Origin: Thermoplasmata archaeon
GTDB lineage: Archaea; Thermoplasmatota; Thermoplasmata; Thermoplasmatales; GCA-001856825
Assembly: GCA_021792355.1 (NCBI GenBank)
Contig: JAJYUV010000003.1
Coordinates: 1-64,000, forward strand
Length of the DNA: 64,000 bases
Reading direction: 5' to 3'
Under the pieces are notes generated by a model. That model worked only from the letters and a program-made list of their open reading frames with translations. It was not told the DNA's origin and did no database searches. The position numbers were made by a program, and so were the translations under genes. Below, piece by piece: positions 16,220 through 25,250 of this stretch (the stretch's first letter is position 1; every line of letters begins with the position of its first letter).

Positions 16220-17554
16220 ATGATTACACAGGATTTCTTGGACGCAGATGGAATTAAAAAGATTATATCATCTCATATGCTCGCAGATGGTCTTCCCCTG
16301 ATCCTAAATCTCCAGAAGAGTAAGGGAATGAGACTCTACGACATGGAGACCGGCAAGGAATTTCTCGACTTCTTCGGTTTCTTCGCCTCAAATGCAGTTG
16401 GAATGAATCATCCAGACATGTTCGAAAAGGATTTCCTCGAGGATCTAAAGTGGGCCGCAATAACAAAGGTCACGAACTCTGACATCTACACGCCAGAAAT
16501 GGCAAGGTTTGTGGACTCTTTTGCAAAAGAAGCCGGTCCTGAATACATGGAGCACTTCTTCTTCATAGACGGCGGAGCTCTTGCAGTCGAAAATGCACTG
16601 AAAACTGCATTCGACTGGAAGGTCAGAAAGAACATGATGAATGGAGTGAAGGGGGAGAAAGGCACCAAGATCATACACCTCAAGGAAGCTTTCCACGGAA
16701 GAAGCGGATACACCCTGAGCATGACCAACACATTCGATCCCAGGAAGACAATGTACTTCCCGAAGTTCGATTGGCCAAGAATAACCAACCCCAAGATCAA
16801 CTTCCCTCTTACGGAACAATCCACATCTGATGTGGAGAAGCTAGAGGACAAGAGCATAGCGGAAATGGAAGCAGCTTTCAAGAAGAACAAGGACGATATT
16901 GCTGCATTCATAATGGAACCGATCCAGTGCGAGGGTGGGGACAACCACTTCAGGAAGGAATACTTTGAGAGGGCCATGGAAGTAGTTCATGACAACGACT
17001 CTCTCTTCATAGTCGATGAAGTGCAGACAGGAATGGGTGTCACCGGAAGATGGTGGGCTCATCAGCACTACGGAATAGAACCGGACATCCTCGCTTTCGG
17101 GAAGAAGGCCCAGGTGTGCGGCATAATGGCAGGAAAGAAGATTGACGAAGTGGAGGATAACGTGTTCAAGGTGTCGAGCAGGATCAACTCCACGTGGGGA
17201 GGGAATCTGGCGGACATGGTAAGATCGACGAAAGTCCTCGAGATCATGAAGAAGTACAACCTTGTCAGGAATGCGGAAAAGATGGGCAAGATCCTGGTAG
17301 AATTCCTCAACGAGATGAACGACAAGTTCCCGAAGTTGGTAAGCAATCCTAGAGGGAAGGGAGTTCTGGACGCAATCGACCTTAAAACGCAGAAGAAGAG
17401 GGATGAATTCTTCGACCGTCTCTATTCCAAGGGAGTGGTTGTGCTGAAAGCGTCAGAGAAGACGATCAGACTCAGGCCGCCTCTCATAGTGAACGAGGAA
17501 GACATCGCGGAGTTCTCCCAAAACGTGAAACTCGTACTCAGGGAAATGTCCTAA
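16220..17554 (+). CDS. lat: L-lysine 6-aminotransferase
   Basis: The 444-residue class III aminotransferase carries features specific to lysine epsilon-aminotransferases: an N-terminal FFGFFASNAVGMNHP, FFIDGGALAVENALK in the phosphate loop, EAFHGRSGYTLS, MEPIQCEGGDNHFR, VDEVQTGMGVTGRWW, and AFGKKAQVCGI with the PLP lysine. It would convert lysine plus 2-oxoglutarate to 2-aminoadipate 6-semialdehyde. No semialdehyde dehydrogenase is adjacent. One ALDH lies at 25251-26738. The promoter supports the ATG used. Confidence 0.88.
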   Translation: MITQDFLDADGIKKIISSHMLADGLPLILNLQKSKGMRLYDMETGKEFLDFFGFFASNAVGMNHPDMFEKDFLEDLKWAAITKVTNSDIYTPEMARFVDSFAKEAGPEYMEHFFFIDGGALAVENALKTAFDWKVRKNMMNGVKGEKGTKIIHLKEAFHGRSGYTLSMTNTFDPRKTMYFPKFDWPRITNPKINFPLTEQSTSDVEKLEDKSIAEMEAAFKKNKDDIAAFIMEPIQCEGGDNHFRKEYFERAMEVVHDNDSLFIVDEVQTGMGVTGRWWAHQHYGIEPDILAFGKKAQVCGIMAGKKIDEVEDNVFKVSSRINSTWGGNLADMVRSTKVLEIMKKYNLVRNAEKMGKILVEFLNEMNDKFPKLVSNPRGKGVLDAIDLKTQKKRDEFFDRLYSKGVVVLKASEKTIRLRPPLIVNEEDIAEFSQNVKLVLREMS

Positions 17555-17599
17555 TTTTCTTGACAAACATTTTATTTCCTTCTTTATTTCAACTGACCA

Positions 17600-18217
17600 A
17601 TGGACTTTAGAGTAACGAAGGAGAACAAGGGAGATAGCAAAGAGGCAGAAAGAGTCGTTAGTGCCGAGATCTACTTTGAGAGGGGAGCTAGATATCTATC
17701 GCTCAAGAAGTACAAGGAGGCAATAGACAATTTCCAGAAGGCGCTCGAGCTGGACCCTGAGGACTATGAGACCAGGTTCAATCTGGCTGTCACATATTTC
17801 CATTCTGGGAAGTACGACAGGGCCCTTGAGATATTCGATGCACTCATCAAGGAGGGCAGGGCAGATCAGGACCTGTTTTTCAACGTAGGCAGCGTTTACC
17901 TGGAAAGAGGGGATTACAGAAAGGCAGTGGAACACCTCCAGAAGAGCGTCGAGTTGGACGAGTTGTATTTGGATGGTTTCGTCAATCTGGGGAACGCATA
18001 CTTCTATCTGAAGGAATATGACAATGCAATCAAGAACTACGACCAGGCAATAAGGTTGAACCCCCAGAATGCAGATTACTACGTGAACAGGGGACTTGCA
18101 TACATGGGGAAGGGTGACAACGCCACAGCAGTTGCAGATTTTGAAAAGGCACTTTCCCTTGATCCGTCGAACAACAAGGCAAAACTAAATCTCCAGAAGA
18201 TAGAATCTGAAGTTTAG
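17600..18217 (+). CDS. tetratricopeptide repeat protein
   Basis: The 205-residue protein is built almost entirely of about five 34-residue TPR units from residue 25 onward, with the typical W/Y-x2-A-x7-Y/F-x2-A and P32 pattern (for example YKEAIDNFQKALELDPEDYE and YDNAIKNYDQAIRLNPQNAD). TPR arrays mediate protein-protein binding. No catalytic domain or signal peptide is present. The last 4 bp overlap the convergent GGGP synthase gene. The partner is unknown. Confidence 0.9.
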   Translation: MDFRVTKENKGDSKEAERVVSAEIYFERGARYLSLKKYKEAIDNFQKALELDPEDYETRFNLAVTYFHSGKYDRALEIFDALIKEGRADQDLFFNVGSVYLERGDYRKAVEHLQKSVELDELYLDGFVNLGNAYFYLKEYDNAIKNYDQAIRLNPQNADYYVNRGLAYMGKGDNATAVADFEKALSLDPSNNKAKLNLQKIESEV

Positions 18218-18930
18218 CCTTTTATTGCGCTCACTATCCTTCCGAGGATTTCAGGGTCCTTCTCAGCTATGGTACCCGTTACCACTGCTGCCGCACCTGC
18301 ATCCATCATCTTCTTGGCAGTCTGAGGATCCCTTATTCCTCCTCCGACAATGACTGGAATTGTCATGTCTTCGCAGACTGCTTTTACCACCTTTGGGTCT
18401 ATGCTTTTAGGTGCACCGGAACCTGCCTCAAGGTAGATGGCGTGGAATCCGATGAGCTCGGCCGCAGTTGCATAGTCCAGGGCTGTAGAAACGTCATCTC
18501 TTCCGATCAGTTTAGCGCCGCCAACCTTTCCCACAGTCATGCCTGGCTCAAATACGAGATATGCAACGGAAATAACTTCCATTCTAGTGCTCTTCAGCAA
18601 CCTAGCTGATTGCACCTGATATCCCATCACGTATTTCAGATCCAAGGAATTGAGAAGACTCAGGTAGAAGATTCCGTCTGCCCTTGGGGAAAAAGCTTCC
18701 GGGCTGGAGGGAAAAAGAATGACTGGCTTCTTGGTCAGCTTCTTGATCGCCACAACTAACTCGTCCACGGACTTTTTGCCTGTGCCTGTCGATCCGCCTA
18801 CCAGTATCGCATCACTCCCAGCTCTGTTTATGAAGTCTATCACTTTCTCCGTGTTTTCCGGTCCATTCTTTTCAGGGTCAAGCAATGTCAGGTGCCTGAT
18901 GCGTCCATATTTGATGTTTTCCAGGATCAT
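18214..18930 (-). CDS. geranylgeranylglyceryl phosphate synthase
   Basis: The 238-residue TIM-barrel enzyme makes the first ether bond of archaeal membrane lipids from sn-glycerol-1-phosphate and geranylgeranyl diphosphate. Recognised by LLDPEKNGPE near the N-terminus, VGGSTGTGKK (44-53), YLEAGSGAP, and the phosphate-binding VGGGIRDPQTAKKM and VVTGTI. Its start overlaps the stop of the upstream UbiA-type gene (ATGA), which encodes the next pathway step, so the two are translationally coupled. Confidence 0.94.
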   Translation of the reverse strand: MILENIKYGRIRHLTLLDPEKNGPENTEKVIDFINRAGSDAILVGGSTGTGKKSVDELVVAIKKLTKKPVILFPSSPEAFSPRADGIFYLSLLNSLDLKYVMGYQVQSARLLKSTRMEVISVAYLVFEPGMTVGKVGGAKLIGRDDVSTALDYATAAELIGFHAIYLEAGSGAPKSIDPKVVKAVCEDMTIPVIVGGGIRDPQTAKKMMDAGAAAVVTGTIAEKDPEILGRIVSAIKG

Positions 18931-19745
18931 ATAGCGCTACCAACCAGGAATGCCACCAGCCCAAGGATCATGCCGATCTTTATCAGATTTTGCCCTCTGG
19001 TCTGGTCGTTGAAAAAGAAGAAAACGGACGCGATGAACACTATGTCCGATAACGCCACTGCCACGGCATAAAATCTACTCCAATCGAAGAACACGTAGGG
19101 TATGGGGGTAAGGATGACTGCGATTATTATGAGAATGGCTGCTGCGACCAAGCTTAGCCCCTTTCCTATCTTCTTCGGCAGGGTCGTTCTGTTTATGTCG
19201 CCTGAAACGTCTTCCACGTCCTTCACAATCTCCCTCGCTAGGTTTGCGAGGAAGGCCATCAGGGAAAGTATGATGACGACGTAGGTCAGCCTTATAGACA
19301 TACTTCCGTAGACAAATATCAGGCCAACGAGAGATGAAATTATTATGTTCCCGGCAAGTCCCCATGCCTTTGTTTTCCATTCATATGTCACGAGCAGGAA
19401 CACCGCAAGTACGGCTATCATGAATTGCATCGCATTGAGAGTAAACACAGATAAGAGCAGTCCCAGTGCGAACAGCGTGACTGCAAGGTACTTTGCTGAC
19501 TTCCTGGATACCTGGCCTGATGGGATTGGTCTCGCAGGATGGTTAATCTTGTCGACATCCGCATCGAAGTAGTCATTCAGTATGTTCCCTCCCAGGAGTA
19601 CAAGAAAAACCACTGCCATGGCAAGGTAGAGTTTTGGATAGAGCAATCCGCGAATATTCTCAACTGCAATTACTCCCCCTATCACCGTTCCGAAGGATGC
19701 CATTACGGCATTGATAGGTCTCATCAGTGCGAGATATCCCTTCAT
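18927..19745 (-). CDS. ubiA: digeranylgeranylglyceryl phosphate synthase (UbiA family)
   Basis: The 272-residue integral membrane prenyltransferase has about eight to nine hydrophobic helices and the two Asp-rich motifs of UbiA enzymes: NDYFDADVD (about residues 57-65) and a second around DVEDVSGD. In archaea this branch adds the second geranylgeranyl chain to GGGP. Position directly before the GGGP synthase gene, with a 4-nt overlap, supports that role over a quinone prenyltransferase. Confidence 0.9.
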   Translation of the reverse strand: MKGYLALMRPINAVMASFGTVIGGVIAVENIRGLLYPKLYLAMAVVFLVLLGGNILNDYFDADVDKINHPARPIPSGQVSRKSAKYLAVTLFALGLLLSVFTLNAMQFMIAVLAVFLLVTYEWKTKAWGLAGNIIISSLVGLIFVYGSMSIRLTYVVIILSLMAFLANLAREIVKDVEDVSGDINRTTLPKKIGKGLSLVAAAILIIIAVILTPIPYVFFDWSRFYAVAVALSDIVFIASVFFFFNDQTRGQNLIKIGMILGLVAFLVGSAI

Positions 19746-19797
19746 GCCTACAACGGAAGGGTCTTCGACTAAATAAATCTGTTCAAATATTGTCTTT

Positions 19798-20796
19798 TTA
19801 TAGAGAGTTCAATATTTTATTGTAGTCCTCGCTCCCGACATTTGATTTTATTCCCTTCTCGTTGAAATTTGTGCTTCCGGCTTCATAACCCCTGTTCTTG
19901 AGCTCGTCCAGTATCCTGGATTTCTTGATCTCCCGTGCACCATTCGAATTTCCGTAAAAGAGAAACATCAGGTCTTCATTCCTAAAATTGGAAAACAGCT
20001 TCCTGGTGTTATCGGAAAATGGAAAATTTTCCATTGCCTTCAGAATGAGAGGATCGTAGAGATTACCCATGTAGAGAGGACCGATCATCTCCCCCCCGAC
20101 GCTGGCCATCCGGAGATTCTTCAGCGAATCATCGGCAACCATGTTTCCCTTCTTGAATCCCACAAACACCCTTATGAAGTGACCGTCTCTCAGAACCAGT
20201 AACGGTTTCCCCGCCCTACCGAGGGAAGCGCCTCTCTCCATCACGTACTTCAGGAAAATCCTCGTCGAAATTTCCCTTGAATAGATGCCCTTAATTGATC
20301 TTGATCCGTAAATTCGCTGCCCCTTTGCCAAGGATTTGCCTTCGAGGTTAGCGGTGTCCGTCATGGTAATCCCCACAATCCCGTCGTTCTTGAGATTCAT
20401 CACTGCAGCTTCGACCAGCCCGGACGCAGTTCCGAACGGGTCGACGTCAATGTAGTCCCACTTTCTAGAGGAAACTGCACAGAAGTAGTCGCTTCTCTCT
20501 ATGTCCACTTCCAGAGAATTCAGTCTGGCATTATTCTTTTGGATTTCAGTGTTCCTGGAGTCCCTGTCGTTCAACACCACCTGCCACTTCGTCTCCTTTG
20601 CTATCCTCAATCCCCTTATTCCAGTACCAGCCATTGAATCCAGTGCGATACCAGGTTTTTGCGTGTTGAGCAAGGCTACGGTAAGGTCCCTCGAAACTTC
20701 CATCGTCCTGTTGTAAAATCCCGGAGATATGCTACCGGGTCCCTTCTCAAAAGCTGAAATTGTCTCTATTTCTACTGCTCCTTCCCGTACAATCAA
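19798..20796 (-). CDS. trm1: tRNA (guanine26-N2)-dimethyltransferase Trm1
   Basis: The 332-residue SAM-dependent methyltransferase has SMAGTGIRGLRIAKE (SAM-binding motif I, about 55-69), a motif II acidic segment, and DVDPFGTASGLVEAA (DPFG catalytic motif, about 117-131). It methylates G26 of tRNA at the D-anticodon junction. The start is TTG, overlapping the upstream THEP1 stop as TTGA. It is slightly shorter than typical archaeal Trm1 (about 370-380), mainly in the C-terminal domain. Confidence 0.92.
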   Translation of the reverse strand: MIVREGAVEIETISAFEKGPGSISPGFYNRTMEVSRDLTVALLNTQKPGIALDSMAGTGIRGLRIAKETKWQVVLNDRDSRNTEIQKNNARLNSLEVDIERSDYFCAVSSRKWDYIDVDPFGTASGLVEAAVMNLKNDGIVGITMTDTANLEGKSLAKGQRIYGSRSIKGIYSREISTRIFLKYVMERGASLGRAGKPLLVLRDGHFIRVFVGFKKGNMVADDSLKNLRMASVGGEMIGPLYMGNLYDPLILKAMENFPFSDNTRKLFSNFRNEDLMFLFYGNSNGAREIKKSRILDELKNRGYEAGSTNFNEKGIKSNVGSEDYNKILNSL

Positions 20797-21332
20797 GCTT
20801 CCTCTCCCTTGAGGAGTTGCGCGATCTTGTACGGCAGGAGAGTCCTGTTTATCTGTGTGACTTCCAGACTCCTGACATCGTCCCTCTTCTTCACTTCCTG
20901 CAGCAGAGGGTTGCGTCCCTTCTTGTGGAGCGTTAATATCATCATCTTGTCAAGCTCAAGGACTTCCTTGACAATCTCAGTATAGGCCTTGCTTTCCTGC
21001 TCGATCTTGCCTACCTCGTCTATCACTATCACATCAGCATTGTCCCTTGACCATTCGATGGCAGGAATGGCTACTTGGTCAAACGCCTTCAAGTCCACCC
21101 CGAACTTCCCTATTCTTATTCTGGAGTTGATGCTCTTGTGGGCAAAGATTATTGACGCCTTGCTGTGCCAGTCAAGTACCTTGAGTCCCACAGCATCCCT
21201 TCCATCCATGACCTTCTCCGTCAGTATTCCCCCCACCACATTGCCTTCCTTTTCGAGGATGTCTATCGTCTTGAGCAGGGTGTTGGTCTTGCCAACCCCA
21301 GGCAACCCTGCGAGGGATATCTTGACCTTCAT
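20793..21332 (-). CDS. THEP1-type nucleoside-triphosphatase
   Basis: The product has 179 residues from the chosen ATG at 21332. It has Walker A GLPGVGKT (7-14), Walker B VIVIDEVGKIE and the family pattern TEKVMDGRDAVG. THEP1 enzymes slowly hydrolyse ATP and GTP, and their role is unknown. An earlier ATG at 21383 would add 17 residues, but 21332 lies directly at the P-loop strand and overlaps the upstream MptD stop as ATGA, the pattern used throughout this operon. Confidence 0.88.
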   Translation of the reverse strand: MKVKISLAGLPGVGKTNTLLKTIDILEKEGNVVGGILTEKVMDGRDAVGLKVLDWHSKASIIFAHKSINSRIRIGKFGVDLKAFDQVAIPAIEWSRDNADVIVIDEVGKIEQESKAYTEIVKEVLELDKMMILTLHKKGRNPLLQEVKKRDDVRSLEVTQINRTLLPYKIAQLLKGEEA

Positions 21333-21754
21333 TCCTTCAGCACCTTGAATCTCATGAGGGGATAATTCATCGATGATACCCACGCCATCCTTCCCTCTAC
21401 GATTGCCTTTCCGTATTTTATGTGCAACTTTACGTCCATCATATCCCCGAGGAGAGTTTTGTACCTGTAGGCGGGCTTCGATTTTCCGACCTTTCTCCTG
21501 TCCACGCTCACCTTCACCATAGTGACGAATGGTTGAGCAGAGACGGCCTTCTCGATAGCCCTTTCAAGAAAATCGACATTGCTCTTGTTGATTGGTATTC
21601 CTGTGTACTGGTGATAGATTGAACCCAATTTCACTCCAGCCTCGAAAATCGCTCTCTCTTTATCATTACAAGAAAAATAGTTAGATGCGGGATCGACCAC
21701 ACAACTTAATAACAGCATCAATAATAAATCTTGTTTGCTCTCCATAGGGACCAT
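21329..21754 (-). CDS. mptD: archaeal dihydroneopterin aldolase-like protein (MptD family)
   Basis: The 141-residue product contains FSCNDKERAIFEAGVKLGSIYHQYTG (about residues 28-53; the core ERAIFEAG-KLG-IYHQ is the family hallmark). MptD cleaves 7,8-dihydroneopterin derivatives in tetrahydromethanopterin or folate-type synthesis. The first 25 residues are hydrophobic and less conserved, so the true start may be later. It overlaps the THEP1 gene by 4 nt and heads the minus-strand block that includes Trm1. Confidence 0.72.
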   Translation of the reverse strand: MVPMESKQDLLLMLLLSCVVDPASNYFSCNDKERAIFEAGVKLGSIYHQYTGIPINKSNVDFLERAIEKAVSAQPFVTMVKVSVDRRKVGKSKPAYRYKTLLGDMMDVKLHIKYGKAIVEGRMAWVSSMNYPLMRFKVLKE

Positions 21755-21836
21755 TTTTACCAGTCATTCTTAGGGGAAATAGATGCAATCGTTTCGTGGC
21801 TGCTCCTAACTATAATGGAGAAATAATGTCAAGAAG

Positions 21837-22943
21837 TCAAACATAAACGGCTTCGAGTGCGGAAATGTGCAGCAACAGCCCGTACTTTAATGCCTCCTCA
21901 TTTACATCGAATAAACTGGAGTGCTTTGAGACTTCCCTGCCGTTTATCTTGCCGGTTCCCAGGAAGGCAAATGCACTTGGAACTCTGGAACAGTAGTACG
22001 CGAAATCTTCTCCACCCATGGTCGGGTTTGCGTTTACCTCCTTTACATACTTTGAAGCCACGGAATCCACTGATTTAGAGAACTTCTCGTCATTGAAGAG
22101 AGGTGGAAGTTCCCTAACATAAGACGCTTCCACATGCTCTCCCCTCAGGTTCATGACCTCACGCTCCATTATCTCTGAATCTTCCCTTCTATATGTCCTG
22201 ACAGTACCTCCGATATCCACTTCAGTAGGAATTATGTTTTTCGCCTTGCCTCCGTTCACGTATCCTATGCTCAAAACCGCAGAGTTGAGCGGGTCCACCT
22301 TCCTCGCCGGGACCGTGAGGAGGTACTGAATAATTCTGGACGCCTCCAGTATGGTGTCATAGGCGAGGTGAGGATAGGCTCCGTGTCCACCGGCCCCCTT
22401 AACTTTTATTTCAAACGAGTCAACAGCAGCCATTGCCTTTCCCTTGCAAATAGAGTATTCTCCGACACCAAGCGAGGGCCAAACGTGCAGGCCGAACGCA
22501 TTTGATATTCCATCGAGGGCTCCTCCTCCGATCATCATCGCCGCGCCTTGCCCGATCTCTTCTCCCGGCTGGAAAATGAACCGTACCGGCTTAAGGCTCA
22601 TCCTTTTGCAGTAGATCATGGCTCCCATCAGAACCGCTGTGTGAAGATCATGGCCGCAAGCATGCATCCTTCCCTTGTTCTTCGACGAGAATGCGAGACC
22701 GGTCTCTTCATTTATGGGAAGGGAATCCATGTCTGCTCTCAGTGCGATCTTTGGTGATTTTCCCGAATCAACGATTAGGCCACTGCCCACCTCCTTGACG
22801 GTGAATCCTAGATCAACGGCAAGCTTCTTCACGTAGCTCTTCGTCTCGACAGTATCCATTCCAAGTTCTGGATTCTCGTGAATGTGTCTCCTGTATTCAA
22901 CCATCAGCGGGTATATCTTTTCCACTTCCGATATGTCTATCAA
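21837..22943 (-). CDS. M20-family amidohydrolase (probable N-acyl-L-amino-acid hydrolase)
   Basis: The 368-residue metalloenzyme matches the M20D group: RADMDSLP (about 69-76), MHACGHDLHTAVLMGA (92-107) with metal-binding Cys and His, FQPGEEIGQGA with the catalytic Glu, and a late GGEDFAYY. These enzymes hydrolyse N-acyl amino acids or amino-acid conjugates. The upstream gene, overlapping by 4 nt, is an N-acylamino-acid-racemase-type enzyme, so the pair could racemise an N-acyl amino acid and free the L form. The acyl group (acetyl or succinyl) is not known. Confidence 0.88.
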   Translation of the reverse strand: MIDISEVEKIYPLMVEYRRHIHENPELGMDTVETKSYVKKLAVDLGFTVKEVGSGLIVDSGKSPKIALRADMDSLPINEETGLAFSSKNKGRMHACGHDLHTAVLMGAMIYCKRMSLKPVRFIFQPGEEIGQGAAMMIGGGALDGISNAFGLHVWPSLGVGEYSICKGKAMAAVDSFEIKVKGAGGHGAYPHLAYDTILEASRIIQYLLTVPARKVDPLNSAVLSIGYVNGGKAKNIIPTEVDIGGTVRTYRREDSEIMEREVMNLRGEHVEASYVRELPPLFNDEKFSKSVDSVASKYVKEVNANPTMGGEDFAYYCSRVPSAFAFLGTGKINGREVSKHSSLFDVNEEALKYGLLLHISALEAVYV

Positions 22944-24022
22944 AGAAGTCTGCCTCCTTCCGTTTGCAACGTGCTGAAGAAATCATAATCCAGAGAAACA
23001 CCTATTCCAGCCCCCTTGAACGGAGTTATTCTTCCTTCCTTCATTTCAAATGTTTCGTTTGTAATGTCCTTCTTGAAGTATCTGGAGTTCGGCGATGTGT
23101 CCCCCGGCATGTTCACGAGGGAGTTTGAGGCAAGAGATACGTTGAACGATCTACCAATTCCAGTCTCAAGCATTCCACCGATCCATATCTTGACGCCATT
23201 CTCCTTCGCCTCCTCCATTATGTCCAGTGAATTCTGCAGTCCTCCAACTCTTCCAGGCTTGATGTTTATTACGTCAACGGCTCCTCTCTCTATTGCATTT
23301 GTTGCGGACTCCACAGATTCTATGCTTTCATCGAGGCATATGGGTGTCTTCATTTCTTTCTTTAACAGGGCATGGCCGTTTATGTCTTCCAGCGGTAGGG
23401 GTTGCTCAATATACATGAGATTGAATTCGTCGATCTTCTTCAAAATCTTGAAGTCGTTCCTAGTAAAACCCTGATTAGCATCTGCGCTAAGGGGAATATC
23501 GCCAAACCTATTCCTTATCGCTCGCAGCAACTCCACGTTGAAGTCCCTCTCTATCTTGACCTTGATCCTCCTGTACCCTCTCTTAACGGACTCTTCTATG
23601 GTCTTCAGCTCATCCTCGATTGAAGACATCCCGATCGAAATGCCAACCTCTGCAAACCCCTTACTCTTACCCAGGAACTCGTGGAGCGGTTTTCCCTCCC
23701 TCTTGGCATTGATATCCCATAGGAGCATCTCCATGGCACCCTTTGCCATGTTGTGGCCTCTGATCTTCTTCGCCTTTTCATTGAACTTGTACGGTTCCAT
23801 ATCCGGTGAGAACATCCCCTTGAGGTGGTTGTTTATGACGTGGAGCAAGGTGAAATTGTCTTCGTATCCATATAGAGGGGCATCATCAGTTACCGCCTCG
23901 GCAAATGCCCTGGTCTCTCCGTCGTTATATATAAGGATTGTTGCATCCCTGGTAAGTTGTGTACCGAAGCTCGTCTTGAACGGTTTCAATAAAGGATTGG
24001 AAATCTTGCTGTAGGACAACAT
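22940..24022 (-). CDS. N-acylamino-acid racemase / o-succinylbenzoate-synthase family enzyme
   Basis: The product has 360 residues from ATG 24022. The barrel has KVK (first catalytic Lys), ADANQGF, IEQP, CLDES, and NIKPGRVGG with the second Lys. Near the C-terminus GGMLETGIGRSFNVSLAS and PGDTSPNSRYF are hallmark strings of the NSAR/OSBS group. No menaquinone genes are near, while an M20 amidohydrolase overlaps downstream, favouring N-acylamino-acid racemisation. A TTG at 24043 could extend it by 7 residues, but a TATA-like AAAATTATTAG (plus 24045-24055) sits about 27 nt before ATG 24022. Confidence 0.85.
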   Translation of the reverse strand: MLSYSKISNPLLKPFKTSFGTQLTRDATILIYNDGETRAFAEAVTDDAPLYGYEDNFTLLHVINNHLKGMFSPDMEPYKFNEKAKKIRGHNMAKGAMEMLLWDINAKREGKPLHEFLGKSKGFAEVGISIGMSSIEDELKTIEESVKRGYRRIKVKIERDFNVELLRAIRNRFGDIPLSADANQGFTRNDFKILKKIDEFNLMYIEQPLPLEDINGHALLKKEMKTPICLDESIESVESATNAIERGAVDVINIKPGRVGGLQNSLDIMEEAKENGVKIWIGGMLETGIGRSFNVSLASNSLVNMPGDTSPNSRYFKKDITNETFEMKEGRITPFKGAGIGVSLDYDFFSTLQTEGGRLL

Positions 24023-24083
24023 AGCCCTTGTATGTACTTCCAAAACTAATAATTTTGTTGCATTTCCGGCAGATCAGAATCCG

Positions 24084-24839
24084 CTATCGCAGGGAACCCC
24101 TGAGAGCACTGACAACAGAACTTATGTCTTCTGTTGACGTCAAGTCCATGAAGACATCCTCAAGATTTCTCTCCCTCAGCAGATCTGCAGTCCTCCCTTC
24201 AGCGACAATCTCTCCACCCTTCATTATCGCTATTTCCTCGCACACGTTTTCCGCAATCTCCAGGATGTGAGTAGAAAAGACAACTGTCATCCCGTCCTGG
24301 GCAAGACTCCGCAGCAGATCCCTGAATATCTTTGCTGACTGTGGGTCCAATCCGTTTATGCTCTCATCAAGAATAAGTATCTTCGGGGCATGGATAAGGG
24401 AGGCCACGATCGATACCTTCTGCCTCGTCCCAAAGGAAAGACTACCAATGAACTGGTCGTTGTACTCTTCCATACCAAACGCCTTTGTAAGGTCGTTAGC
24501 CCTCCTCTGTGCGACATCCCTAGGTATTTCCCTTATAGATCCAATGAAACTGAAGTACTCATACGGAGTGAGGCTCTCGTAAAGGTATGGTGTTTCCGGA
24601 ACATACCCAACTATCTTCCTTATTGCTATTTGGTCGGTCTTTGCATCAATACCCTCGACGGTAACGGAGCCGCCATCAAACTGGGAAATACCTGCCATAA
24701 TCTTGAGCAGAGTAGTTTTACCAGAACCGTTCGGTCCCAGTATGCCAAATATCTCACCACTGGGTATCTCTATGGAAAAATTGGAAAGAACTTTCTTTTC
24801 GCCGTAGAACTTACTGAGGGAATGGACCTTTATGGACAC
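24084..24839 (-). CDS. ABC transporter ATP-binding protein
   Basis: The 251-residue ATPase has Walker A GPNGSGKTT (35-43), a Q-loop at YVPETPY, signature LSFGTRQKV, Walker B LILDESINGLDP and the switch histidine in STHILE. It resembles the CcmA/DrrA-type exporter ATPases. No permease gene is adjacent on either side, so the membrane partner must lie elsewhere or have been lost. The 3' end is 62 bp from the racemase start and on the same strand. Confidence 0.9.
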   Translation of the reverse strand: MSIKVHSLSKFYGEKKVLSNFSIEIPSGEIFGILGPNGSGKTTLLKIMAGISQFDGGSVTVEGIDAKTDQIAIRKIVGYVPETPYLYESLTPYEYFSFIGSIREIPRDVAQRRANDLTKAFGMEEYNDQFIGSLSFGTRQKVSIVASLIHAPKILILDESINGLDPQSAKIFRDLLRSLAQDGMTVVFSTHILEIAENVCEEIAIMKGGEIVAEGRTADLLRERNLEDVFMDLTSTEDISSVVSALRGSLR

Positions 24840-25250
24840 AACGACAAGAGACCAATTTGATTATTTATCTTTTGCAAAGGGATTGAAGCGCATCAAACCT
24901 AGTCTAGATGATCAAGTAAAGCGGATAATGATAAATTACCCAAAGATTAAAACTTGTCAAACAAATTCTTAAATGCTTACAACGGACTACTGTTGCTAAT
25001 TCATTGCTCATACATTCCTTTCTAGGTCCAGGAAATAAACGGCCTTCAGTTGTTTGGCCAGAAAATCAGGTCCTGAATCTGACCCTCCTGGAGGCTATTT
25101 CGAGAATTTAGCTCGTTCTCATCCCATGCGATTGGAATTTTTTTTCTCGATTTTCAAGGAAACATGGAATTCTTCTTTCTGTTTGGAAGGGAGTAAGAAT
25201 CGATGAAGGAATTTTATCCTTTGACGACGTATAAGTTGTGTGAGTATCAC
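24840..25250. other. intergenic region without a recognised gene
   Basis: No ORF with a recognisable motif, RNA gene or repeat was found between the ABC ATPase and the aldehyde dehydrogenase. A possible 16-codon extension of the dehydrogenase (from ATG 25203) lies at its right edge. CGTATAAGT near 25228-25236 and TTTTATCC near 25212 are candidate promoter boxes. Confidence 0.45.
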
